DNA from: PLA2 sp036273915
Lineage (GTDB): Bacteria; Planctomycetota; PLA2
DNA: 17,428 nucleotides
NCBI GenBank assembly: GCA_036273915.1
Contig: DASUGR010000252.1
Location: 1 to 17,428, forward strand
Direction: 5' to 3'
Shown here: positions 6,605 to 13,682 of the stretch, one piece after another
How positions within the stretch are numbered: the first letter of the stretch is position 1
Layout: each line of letters starts with the position of its first letter
Made by a program: the position numbers and the translations under genes
Notes under the pieces: generated by a model
What the model saw: only the letters and a program-made list of their open reading frames with translations
Told to the model about the DNA's origin: nothing
Database searches by the model: none

Positions 6605-7963
6605 GTGCGGCACGCAGCGCTCCTCCTCCTCGCCGTCGCCGCGGCCGGAGAGGAGGATCCGCTCGCCCAGTCGCGCGCCCGCGTGCGCGCGCTCGAGGCC
6701 GAGATGGAGGCCGTCATCGCGAAGGTCGCGCCCGCCGTCGGCGCCGTCACGAACTACATGGCGCTCTTCGACGAGAAGACCGGCCGGGTCGCCGTCACAC
6801 CGCGCAGCCTGGGCAGCGGCCTCGTCGTCACGCAGGACGGCTACATGCTCACGAACGTCCACGTCGTCGAGGGCGCGGGCTACCTGACCGTCGCGCTGCC
6901 GGGCGGCATCTACCCCGCGAGGCTCCACGCCGACACGAGCCAGGGCGCGGTCAAGGGCGACATCGCGCTCATCAAGCTCGGCGGCGACACGCGGTTCCCC
7001 TTCGTCGACTGGCGCGTCGGCGAATCGAAGAACCTCGAGCCGGGCACGTTCGTGCTGGCGCTCGGCAACCCGCACGGCCACGCGCTCGACGGGACGCCGA
7101 TGGCGACGCTCGGCATCATCTCGGGCAACGGGCGCGCGGCGTCCGAGGCCGGGTTCCTCTACGTCGACGTGATCCAGACCGACGCGGAGATCAACCCCGG
7201 CAACAGCGGCGGCCCGCTCTTCGACATGGCGGGGCACTTCCTCGGGATCAACGGCCTCATGTCGTCGCGGCAGGGGCGCTCCAACTCCGGCGTCGGCTTC
7301 TCGATCCCCGTCGACCAGATCCGCCTCTTCATGAAGTCGCTGCTGAAGGAGGGCGAGACGACCGGCTACGGGTTCCACGGCCTCGTGGTCGACTCCACGC
7401 CCGACGAGAGCGGCGCCAAGGTGCTCGGCGTCCACGGCGGCTCGCCCGCCGACGAGGCGGGGCTCCGCCCGAGCGACGTGATCACGAAGGTGAAGGGCGA
7501 GGCGGTGAAGAACCGCACCGATTTCGTGAACGCGATGGACCGGCTCCCCGAGAAGACCCTCGTCGCGATCACCTACCGGCGCGGGCGCAACGTGAAGACC
7601 GCGAAGTTCCGCCTCGCCTCCTTCGCCGAGTGGCAGGAGTCGGTCGGCAGGGCCACGCCGCAGGGGCCGCTCCCGGTCGCGGAGCGCGGGTTCCTCGGCG
7701 CCGAGTGGAACGAGGAGCCGACGGGCGTCTACCTCTCGCGGGTCGTCCCCGGCGCCGCGGCGGACCGCGGGAAGCTGCTCGCGGGCGACATCCTCCTCCG
7801 CATCGAGAAGACCGACGTGCCGACCGTGAAGGCGCTCGTGGAGTGCCTCGCGACGCTCCCGAGCGGAGCGAAGGTGAAGGTCGGCTACGAGCGCGAGGGG
7901 AAGAAGCGGGACGCCGTCCTCGTGCTGAGCACCGTCGCCGAGGCGGCAGGGGTCGGGCAGTGA
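6605..7963 (+). CDS. HtrA/DegP-type S1C serine protease with two PDZ domains
   Basis: This exported protein-quality-control protease is 452 aa from the GTG at 6605. Residues 1-14 (RHAALLLLAVAAA) form a signal peptide, probably cut before GEED, and a helical stretch follows. The trypsin-like domain has an intact triad: H86 in LTNVHVV, D119 in GDIALIKL and S201 in NPGNSGGPLF. Two PDZ domains follow, about residues 255-345 (GVHGGSPADEAGLRPSDVITKV) and 360-445 (LSRVVPGAAADRGKLLAGDILLRI). Expected location is the periplasm. The stop overlaps the start of the next gene by 4 bases (GTGA), so the two products are made together. The symbol is withheld because degP, degQ and mucD cannot be told apart here. 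Confidence 0.93.
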   Translation: MRHAALLLLAVAAAGEEDPLAQSRARVRALEAEMEAVIAKVAPAVGAVTNYMALFDEKTGRVAVTPRSLGSGLVVTQDGYMLTNVHVVEGAGYLTVALPGGIYPARLHADTSQGAVKGDIALIKLGGDTRFPFVDWRVGESKNLEPGTFVLALGNPHGHALDGTPMATLGIISGNGRAASEAGFLYVDVIQTDAEINPGNSGGPLFDMAGHFLGINGLMSSRQGRSNSGVGFSIPVDQIRLFMKSLLKEGETTGYGFHGLVVDSTPDESGAKVLGVHGGSPADEAGLRPSDVITKVKGEAVKNRTDFVNAMDRLPEKTLVAITYRRGRNVKTAKFRLASFAEWQESVGRATPQGPLPVAERGFLGAEWNEEPTGVYLSRVVPGAAADRGKLLAGDILLRIEKTDVPTVKALVECLATLPSGAKVKVGYEREGKKRDAVLVLSTVAEAAGVGQ

Positions 7964-9735
7964 ACTTGAGGGGGCTCCGGGGGCCGCTCCTCCTCGCCTG
8001 CCTCACGGCCACGGCGCCCGGCGGGGAACTCGCGGTCGCCGAGGGCGCCGTGAAGCGCGCCGCGGCCCTCGCGCGCCCCGCGGTCGTCACCGTGATCACG
8101 GCCGACCAGAAGGACGTCGACCTCACGGGCGTCGTGATCGCGCCGAGCGTCGTGCTGACCGCACGCTCCCCGCTCGCCCGGGACGGCAAGCTCCCGCCGT
8201 CGATCTCCATCCGCCTGCCGGGCAGGGGTTCGACGCTCGAAGCGTCGCTCTTGGACGACGACGAGAAGACGGACACCGCCCTCTACAAGGCCGACTCGGC
8301 GGCGGGCGTGAAGGCGCTCTCGCCGGCGCGCGCCGAGGACATCCACGAGGGCATGTGGGTGCTGCTCGTCGGGAACGCGTTCGGGCAGGGGCGCGAGAGC
8401 ACGCCGACGCTCTCGCTCGGCGTCGTTTCGGCGGTCTCGCGGGAGCGGGATCAGGTCCTCGCGTTCCACGCGAGCGCGCCCGTGAACCCGGGCGCGATCG
8501 GCGCGCCGGTCGTCGACCTCACGGGCGACCTCGTCGGGATCGCCGCGAACGCCGTCACGGACGACGGAGAACAGACCGTCGTCGTCCCCTACGACGCGAT
8601 CCGCGCCGCCTACCTGGGGAAGGAGGGGAAGGGGTCGAAGGTGGTCGGCCGGCCCCCGCCCCCCCGCCCGATCGCGAGCCGCATCGACGACGACCTCGGC
8701 AAGGTGCTCGAGGACGCCGCGAAGCGCGCGGCACGCGTGCTCGTCGCGGTCCGCGCGATGCCGCTCGAGGGCGAGCTGGAGGTGATCGCGGGACTCCCGG
8801 CCCAGCCGAAGGAGGGCGCCCACGGCCAGCCGCCCGCCGAGTCCCCCCCGCCGGCGCGACGCGTGCCGGGTGCGCTCCGTGCCTACGACCGGAGCTCGGG
8901 CCTCGTCGTCGGCGAGGACGGGCTCATCCTCTGCCCGCTGAGGATCACGGGCTGGCCGCAGGCGAGCCGCCCGCTCGTGGTGGACCTCGTCGACGGGCAG
9001 TCGTTCCCGGCCACGGTGCTCGGCACCGACGAGCGCCTGCGCGTCGCGCTCCTGAAAATCGGCCTGACGGGGATGAAGCCACTCGAGCCGGTGCCTTCGG
9101 AGGAGCTGCGCGCCGGCCAGCTGGCGATCGCGCTCGGGTACCCGCACCTGCGGCCCGGGCAGGAGACGCCCCAGCTCACGTTCGGGATCGTCTCCCGCAC
9201 GGGCGCGCTCACGGACCTCCATCCGGCGTTCGACGCGATCGCCACCGATGCGGCCGTGTCGGAGTCGAACCGCGGCGGCCCGCTCGTGGACGTCGACGGC
9301 CGGCTGCTCGGCATGATCCTCGACGTCAACGACACGAACGTGCAGGGCTACCTCACGGGGGCGCGCGGCGCCTACGCCGGGAACGCGGGCCTCGGCTTCG
9401 CCGTGCCGTGGAGCGTCATCGCGCGCATCCTCCCGCGGCTCAAGGAGGGCAGGGCGCTCAGGAACGCGTTCCTGGGCATCGCGACGTCGGAGACGCCGCA
9501 GGGCCTCGAGGTCGTGGACGTGACCGAGAAGAACTCCGCGGGGCAGCCGACCGGGGCGATGGAGGCGGGGATCACGAAGGGCGACCTGATCCTCGCGATC
9601 GACGGCAAACAGGTCCCCGCCACCCGCGACCTGAAGCGCGCGATCGCCTCACTCTCCGCGGGCGACAAGATGACCCTCCACATCCGGCGGGGCGACAAGG
9701 AGATGGACGTCACGGTGACGCTTACGGACCGTTGA
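7960..9735 (+). CDS. Tandem HtrA-like pseudoprotease with C-terminal PDZ domain
   Basis: The 591-aa product has two trypsin-like HtrA domains and one PDZ domain, but apparently no working active site. The GTG at 7960 overlaps the stop of the upstream HtrA gene (GTGA). The N-terminus MNLRGLRGPLLLACLTATA is a signal peptide; LLAC allows a lipoprotein processing site at C14. Domain 1 (about 30-220): the His position reads LTARSPL (S70), Asp is kept (D105 in DTALYK), and the NPGNSGGP motif is NPGAIGAP (I180 for Ser). Domain 2 (about 255-490): His, Asp and Ser positions are all Arg (R328 in LCPLRIT, R361 in LRVALLK, R438 in SESNRGGP). A Pro-rich linker lies at 280-303, and the PDZ covers about 500-591. 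Domain shape and the rest of the motifs are well kept, so this is not a decaying pseudogene. A scaffold or regulatory role for the active partner is inference. Confidence 0.85.
   Translation: MNLRGLRGPLLLACLTATAPGGELAVAEGAVKRAAALARPAVVTVITADQKDVDLTGVVIAPSVVLTARSPLARDGKLPPSISIRLPGRGSTLEASLLDDDEKTDTALYKADSAAGVKALSPARAEDIHEGMWVLLVGNAFGQGRESTPTLSLGVVSAVSRERDQVLAFHASAPVNPGAIGAPVVDLTGDLVGIAANAVTDDGEQTVVVPYDAIRAAYLGKEGKGSKVVGRPPPPRPIASRIDDDLGKVLEDAAKRAARVLVAVRAMPLEGELEVIAGLPAQPKEGAHGQPPAESPPPARRVPGALRAYDRSSGLVVGEDGLILCPLRITGWPQASRPLVVDLVDGQSFPATVLGTDERLRVALLKIGLTGMKPLEPVPSEELRAGQLAIALGYPHLRPGQETPQLTFGIVSRTGALTDLHPAFDAIATDAAVSESNRGGPLVDVDGRLLGMILDVNDTNVQGYLTGARGAYAGNAGLGFAVPWSVIARILPRLKEGRALRNAFLGIATSETPQGLEVVDVTEKNSAGQPTGAMEAGITKGDLILAIDGKQVPATRDLKRAIASLSAGDKMTLHIRRGDKEMDVTVTLTDR
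7968..7987 (+). repeat. 20-nt G-rich exact repeat, copy 2 (in signal-peptide codons)
   Basis: Identical to 6110-6129. Here it encodes residues about 4-9 (RGLRGP) of the pseudoprotease signal peptide and begins 8 bases after the GTG start. Confidence 0.7.
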
Positions 9736-9809
9736 CGTGGGAATCGGGGGCAGGAAGCTCCCGGGCCCCGGCGGCGCGGGAATGGGGCGCCCTGTCCGGA
9801 CCCGTCGGT

Positions 9810-9815
9810 TACTTT
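9810..9815 (+). promoter_or_regulatory. TACTTT, candidate -10 box for the HEAT-repeat gene
   Basis: TACTTT is separated by 7 nt from the in-frame GTG at 9823 and by 1 nt from the ATG at 9817. With no Shine-Dalgarno sequence upstream, a leaderless start at GTG 9823 is as plausible as ATG 9817. Confidence 0.38.
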
Positions 9816-9816
9816 G

Positions 9817-10707
9817 ATGGCCGTGACGCTTTCCGACCTGCTCGAGCGCATGTGGCGAGGCGACGAGGACGCCCGCGACGAGCTCCGCCGCCGCGGGGCG
9901 AAGGCGGCCGCCGCCCTCCCCGCCCTCGCGGATGCGGTCGCGCAGGGCGGCCCGAGGCTCCGGCTCGACGCGCTCTTCGTCCTCGAGGGCATCGGCCCCC
10001 TCGCCGCCCCGGCGATGCCCGTGCTGCTCAGAGCACTCGACGACGACGACATGGACGTCGCGGCCCAGGCGGCGGACACGCTCGGCGCGGTCGGCGCGGA
10101 CGCGGTCCCGGGCCTCGTCGAGGCGCTCGCCCACGGCGACGCCCGCGTCCGCCAGTCGGCGTGCCTCGCGCTCGGGACGATGGGCGCCGACGCGAGGGAC
10201 GCGGTCCCCGCCCTGCTCCGCTGCGTCGAGACGGCGGGCGAGAACGTCCGGCAGCGGGCGATCTGGGCGCTCGGCGAGATCGGGGACGAGCGGTGCCTCG
10301 CGCCGCTCCGCGAGATCCTCACGCGCGACGGCGGCGCGGTCGGCTGCTGGATCGCGGAGGCTTTCGCGCGCTTCGGCCGCCGGGCGCGCCCCGTCGCCGC
10401 AGCGCTCCGCGACGAGCTCCACCGCGACGACGCGCACCTCTCGCTCGCGGCCGCCGCGGCGCTGCTCGCGATCGGCGAGCACGCGGACGCCGCGGTGTGG
10501 GCGCTCATCACGAGCCTCCAGTCCAAGGACGACGACGTGCGGATCGAGGCGGCGATCCTGCTCGGCGAGTTCGGCCCGGCGGCGAGCGCCGCGATCCCGG
10601 CGCTGCGCACGGTCGAGCACGCGGGCGACCAGGAGCTGCGCGCGCAGGCGAAGGTCGCGATCGCGAAGATCCGGCCGGAGTACGCGGCCCCCGCGCCCCC
10701 CCGTTGA
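9817..10707 (+). CDS. HEAT-repeat (PBS-lyase-type) protein
   Basis: This 296-aa all-helical protein is built almost wholly of HEAT/PBS-lyase repeats of about 35 residues, each with the short A-x-x-A-L-x-x-x-G pattern: RLDALFVLEGIG, VAAQAADTLGAVG, VRQSACLALGTMG, VRQRAIWALGEIG, LSLAAAAALLAIG, VRIEAAILLGEFG. Such scaffolds usually bind proteins; no enzymatic motif, signal peptide or membrane segment is seen, so it is probably cytoplasmic. The start is uncertain: ATG 9817 is used here, but GTG 9823 fits better if the transcript is leaderless. It lies 81 nt after the pseudoprotease on the same strand and could be independent. The C-terminus ends in an Ala/Pro tail. Target unknown. Confidence 0.85.
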   Translation: MAVTLSDLLERMWRGDEDARDELRRRGAKAAAALPALADAVAQGGPRLRLDALFVLEGIGPLAAPAMPVLLRALDDDDMDVAAQAADTLGAVGADAVPGLVEALAHGDARVRQSACLALGTMGADARDAVPALLRCVETAGENVRQRAIWALGEIGDERCLAPLREILTRDGGAVGCWIAEAFARFGRRARPVAAALRDELHRDDAHLSLAAAAALLAIGEHADAAVWALITSLQSKDDDVRIEAAILLGEFGPAASAAIPALRTVEHAGDQELRAQAKVAIAKIRPEYAAPAPPR

Positions 10708-10890
10708 TCCCGGGTTCCGGGCGGTCCATCCGGCCGATCTCCGCGTCGCTCCCCCTCGCAGGTTCCTCTGGAGCCAGCGTCGTCGTCGCTCCTTGATCTC
10801 GACCGCCTGTCCTCGCCCGGAACCGCACCTCCACGCTCGTCGCATGGGTCCCCGGCCCCGCCAGCCCGTCAGCCTCGGTCCGGCTTCCCT
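10708..10890. other. 183-nt convergent intergenic spacer
   Basis: This spacer lies between the 3' ends of the HEAT-repeat gene (+) and the methyltransferase gene (-). No credible coding frame is present; open frames through it are shadows of neighbouring genes. Two small hairpins, CCCGG/CCGGG at 10709-10721 and GGTTCC/GGAGCC at 10761-10775 (3-nt loops, one G-T pair in the second), could contribute to two-way termination, but neither has a T-tract. Confidence 0.5.
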
Positions 10891-11604
10891 CTACTTGTCC
10901 TGCGCCTCGCCCGTCATCGGCACGAAGCGCACCTCGAGCTGCGGTTCCTCGACGAACCCCTCGGGTGTCCTCGTGACGACGCGCAGGTGCTGCGTGCGGG
11001 TGCCGACGGGGATGACCAGCCGCCCCCCCACCTTCAGCTGATCCTTGAGGGGTGCGGGGACTTCCGGCGGCGCGGCGGTGACGACGATCGCGTCGAACGG
11101 CGCCTCCTCGGGCCAGCCGCGGTACCCGTCGCCCGCGCGCACGTGGACGTTTCCGTAGTGGAGGCGCTCGAGCGTCTGCGCCGCTTCGGTCGCGAGCGGC
11201 TCGAGGATCTCGATCGTAAAGACGTCCTTCGCGAGTTCCGCGAGCACCGCCGCGCCGTAGCCCGAGCCGGTCCCGATCTCGAGGACCTTGCCACCCGGCT
11301 GGATCTGCGCCACCTCGGCCATGATGGCGACGATCTGCGGCTGGCTGATCGTCTGGCCGTGGCCGATCGGGAGCGGCCGGTCCTCGTAGGCGTGCCGGCG
11401 CTGCTCCCCGGGCACGAACTCGTGCCGCGGCACCTTCCGCATCGCGGCGAGCACGCGCGCGTCCTGCACGCCGCTCGCCGCGACGATCTGATCGACCATC
11501 GCCGCGCGGAGCGCGTCGAAGCCCGTGGGCGCCGCGGGCGGGTTCGCGGAGCGGCCGCAGCTCGCGAGGAGCGCCGCCGCGAGGATGCCCCGCAGCGTGC
11601 CCAC
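10891..11604 (-). CDS. Protein-L-isoaspartate O-methyltransferase with lipoprotein signal
   Basis: The enzyme transfers a methyl group from S-adenosylmethionine to isoaspartyl residues, starting repair of aged proteins. Core motifs are QTISQPQIVAIM (residues 84-95), SAM motif I VLEIGTGSGYG (107-117), the acidic residue after strand 2 (IEILEP) and VRAGDGYRGWP, then FDAIVVTAAPPEVP and GGRLVIPVG. The GTG at 11604 gives 237 aa; AGGGG upstream is a fair ribosome binding site. Unlike the cytosolic Pcm, it starts with a charged and hydrophobic stretch ending in LLASC (C16), a good lipobox, followed by a Pro/Ala linker, so it is predicted to be exported and lipid-anchored. Only 2 nt separate it from the ferritin-like gene, making it the last gene of the nuo-led operon. 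The enzyme family is firm; the location is inferred from the signal sequence. Confidence 0.9.
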   Translation of the reverse strand: MGTLRGILAAALLASCGRSANPPAAPTGFDALRAAMVDQIVAASGVQDARVLAAMRKVPRHEFVPGEQRRHAYEDRPLPIGHGQTISQPQIVAIMAEVAQIQPGGKVLEIGTGSGYGAAVLAELAKDVFTIEILEPLATEAAQTLERLHYGNVHVRAGDGYRGWPEEAPFDAIVVTAAPPEVPAPLKDQLKVGGRLVIPVGTRTQHLRVVTRTPEGFVEEPQLEVRFVPMTGEAQDK

Positions 11605-11606
11605 GG

Positions 11607-12137
11607 CTACCCCTTCGCGCGCGGCGCCGGCTTCGCCGCCCGGACCGGGCGCGGGACGTTCTGGCACTCCGCGGGCACGGCCTTCTTGGCGCGCGCCGGG
11701 TCCGGCGCCGGCGTGGGGATGGCCGCGATCGCCTCGAGCGCCTCGAGGTGCGCGCGCTTCTCGCCGAGGATCCGCTCGACCGCGCCGTGGAGGCGCGGGT
11801 CGTCGCGGAGGTCCTGGAGCGACTCCCCGATCTCCGCCACGACCCTCGCCTCGTGCTCCGCGGCGAAGCCCGCGAGGAAGCGGACGTCGAGGTAGTTGAG
11901 GTCGACGTTCCAGTAGGGGAAGGCCTCGGCCTGGGGGACGCCGTCGAGCTCCCCGATCAGCGCCACGACCTGGTTCGCCGTCTTCGCCTCCGCTTCGCGC
12001 ATCGCGGCGAGCTCCGCCATCTTCCCCTCGCAATAGGGCGGGACAAACGGGCTCGCGATGGCCATGTACTGGACGACGGAGTTGACGGTGCCGTGGAGGA
12101 TCCGGTTGAGGAAGAGGACCTTCTCGTCGCGCGTCAT
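11607..12137 (-). CDS. Ferritin-like fold protein with degraded metal ligands
   Basis: This 176-aa protein looks like a four-helix ferritin/bacterioferritin-type bundle: LNRILHGTVNSVVQYMA (10-25) resembles helix 1, EAKTANQVVALIGELDGVP (50-68) helix 2 with its closing GVP turn, AAEHEARVVAEIGESLQDL (92-110) helix 3 and AVERILGEKRAHLEAL (119-134) helix 4. By eye alignment, usual diiron ligands are missing: T17 stands for the helix-1 Glu, T53 for the helix-2 His and K127 for the helix-4 Glu, while E50 and H130 remain. A Pro/Ala/Lys-rich tail (140-176) holds C158. The ATG at 12137 has a GGGGGG ribosome binding site. It lies 11 nt after nuoN and 2 nt before the methyltransferase gene. The fold call is moderate, and iron storage or oxidation is doubtful. 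Confidence 0.6.
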   Translation of the reverse strand: MTRDEKVLFLNRILHGTVNSVVQYMAIASPFVPPYCEGKMAELAAMREAEAKTANQVVALIGELDGVPQAEAFPYWNVDLNYLDVRFLAGFAAEHEARVVAEIGESLQDLRDDPRLHGAVERILGEKRAHLEALEAIAAIPTPAPDPARAKKAVPAECQNVPRPVRAAKPAPRAKG

Positions 12138-12148
12138 CGATCCCCCCG

Positions 12149-13681
12149 CTACCGCCCGCCCCCGACGGCCACGAAGATCCCCCGCGCGAGCTCGCTCGCC
12201 ACGTCGTAGAGGCCCGCGAAGGCGAGGCCGAACACGAGCACCGGCACGGTCAGCGCGATCACGAGCCCCTTGTCGACGCCCTCGAAGCGGAAGGGCCCCT
12301 TCGGCGCGCGCTCGAGGTCGCAGAGGTACATCACCTTGAGGAACCGCGCGTAGTAGCCGAGCGAAACGACCGTGTTCAGGAGCGCGATGACGCCGCCCCA
12401 GAAGAAGAGCATCGACCCATGCGCGCCGCCGTAGGTGAAGACCTGCTGCAGGAGGAAGTACTTCCCCACGAACCCCGCCGTCGGCGGCAGCCCGGTGAGA
12501 CCGATCAGCGCGACGGCCATGCAGACCGCGAACAGGGGGGCGCGGAAGCCGAGCCCCTCGAAGGCGTCGACGTCGCCGCGGCCCGTCTCGCGCTCGACCA
12601 TGCCGACCATGTAGAAGGCGCCGAGCGTCATGAAGAGGTAGACGGCCATGTAGAAGATGACGGCCGCGGCGCCCCCGGCGGTCGTCACCGCGACGCCCAT
12701 GAGCAGGTAGCCCGCGTGGGCGATCGCGCTGTAGGCGAGCAGCCGCTTCGCGTTGTTCTGACGGAGCGCCCCGACGTTCCCGACGGTCATCGTCACGAGC
12801 GCCATGACGAGCAGGATCACCCGCACGTCCCCCGACGTCGCCGTGACGTCCGGGGTCACGCCAGCCGTGACCGCGCCGACGAAGCGGAGGAGCGCGGCGA
12901 ACCCCGCCCCCTTCGAGGCGACCGCGAGGAACGCGGCGACCGAGGTCGGCGCGCCCTCGTACACGTCGGGGCACCAGAACTGGAAGGGCGCGGCCGCGAC
13001 CTTGTACGCGAGGCCCGCGAACACGAGGACCACCGCGACGAGGAACGCGGGCTGCCCGGCGGCGGCCCCCGAAGCCCCTTCCAATGACGAGAACGAGGCG
13101 CCCGCAGGCGTGGTCAGCGTGGCCGTGCCCGCGAAGCCGTAGAGAAGGCTCATGCCGTAGAGCATCGCGCCCGACGACACCGCGCCGAAGATCACGTACT
13201 TGAGCGCCGCCTCGCTGCTCTCGGGCCTCGCCTTCCGGAAGCCCGCGAGCAGGTAGCCGCCGATCGACAGCGTCTCGATCGCGATGTAGAGCATCGCGAG
13301 GTCGTTGGCCGACGCGGCGAGGCACGCGCCGAGCACCGCGCCGATGAGGCACACGAAGAACTCCGCGCGGCCCCGCTCGGCATCGCCCCAGCGCAGCGCC
13401 GCGAACGCGGCGACGAGCCCGGTGCCGATCGCGAGGACGCGGAACACCTTCGCGAGTCCGTCCGCGACGAGCAGCTTCGTGAGCAGCGCGTCGTCCGCCG
13501 AGCCCTGGAAGAGCGCGAGGAGGAGCGCCGCGACGAGCGCGAGGAGCCCGACGGCGGTCGCGTTGGCGCCGCGGCGGCCGCGCCCCGGCACGAGGTCCGC
13601 GATCAGGATCGCCGGGACCGCGAGCGCGAGGACGGTCTCCGCGCCGAAGCGAACGAGGAGGTTGCCGAGATCGGGGACCAT
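12149..13681 (-). CDS. nuoN: NADH-quinone oxidoreductase subunit N
   Basis: NuoN is one of three antiporter-like proton-pumping subunits in the membrane arm of respiratory complex I. The 510-aa product is almost all membrane helices. The key buried charges are kept: E136 in AIETLSIGGYLLAGF, K227 in AYKVAAAPFQFWCPDVYEGAPT, and the discontinuous-helix region NAKRLLAYSAIAHAGYLLMG. The segment GLTGLPPTAGFVGKYFLL near the C-terminal third is characteristic of NuoN. The ATG at 13681 is 1 nt from the nuoM stop. The Shine-Dalgarno sequence is weak (CCGGAG further upstream within nuoM), so translation is probably coupled. It is the last recognisable complex I subunit of the operon. Confidence 0.96.
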   Translation of the reverse strand: MVPDLGNLLVRFGAETVLALAVPAILIADLVPGRGRRGANATAVGLLALVAALLLALFQGSADDALLTKLLVADGLAKVFRVLAIGTGLVAAFAALRWGDAERGRAEFFVCLIGAVLGACLAASANDLAMLYIAIETLSIGGYLLAGFRKARPESSEAALKYVIFGAVSSGAMLYGMSLLYGFAGTATLTTPAGASFSSLEGASGAAAGQPAFLVAVVLVFAGLAYKVAAAPFQFWCPDVYEGAPTSVAAFLAVASKGAGFAALLRFVGAVTAGVTPDVTATSGDVRVILLVMALVTMTVGNVGALRQNNAKRLLAYSAIAHAGYLLMGVAVTTAGGAAAVIFYMAVYLFMTLGAFYMVGMVERETGRGDVDAFEGLGFRAPLFAVCMAVALIGLTGLPPTAGFVGKYFLLQQVFTYGGAHGSMLFFWGGVIALLNTVVSLGYYARFLKVMYLCDLERAPKGPFRFEGVDKGLVIALTVPVLVFGLAFAGLYDVASELARGIFVAVGGGR

Positions 13682-13682
13682 G

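Noticed and set aside
7960..9735. The second HtrA-like gene as an active protease
   Set aside because: Neither trypsin-like domain keeps the His and Ser positions; domain 2 also loses Asp.
7960..9735. The second HtrA-like gene as a decaying pseudogene
   Set aside because: The frame is intact for 591 codons, with signal peptide, both folds and PDZ preserved, and its start is coupled to the upstream gene.
8355..10796. An 813-codon + strand frame across the pseudoprotease and HEAT genes
   Set aside because: Arg/Pro-rich nonsense translation, overlapping two genes with clear domains in other frames.
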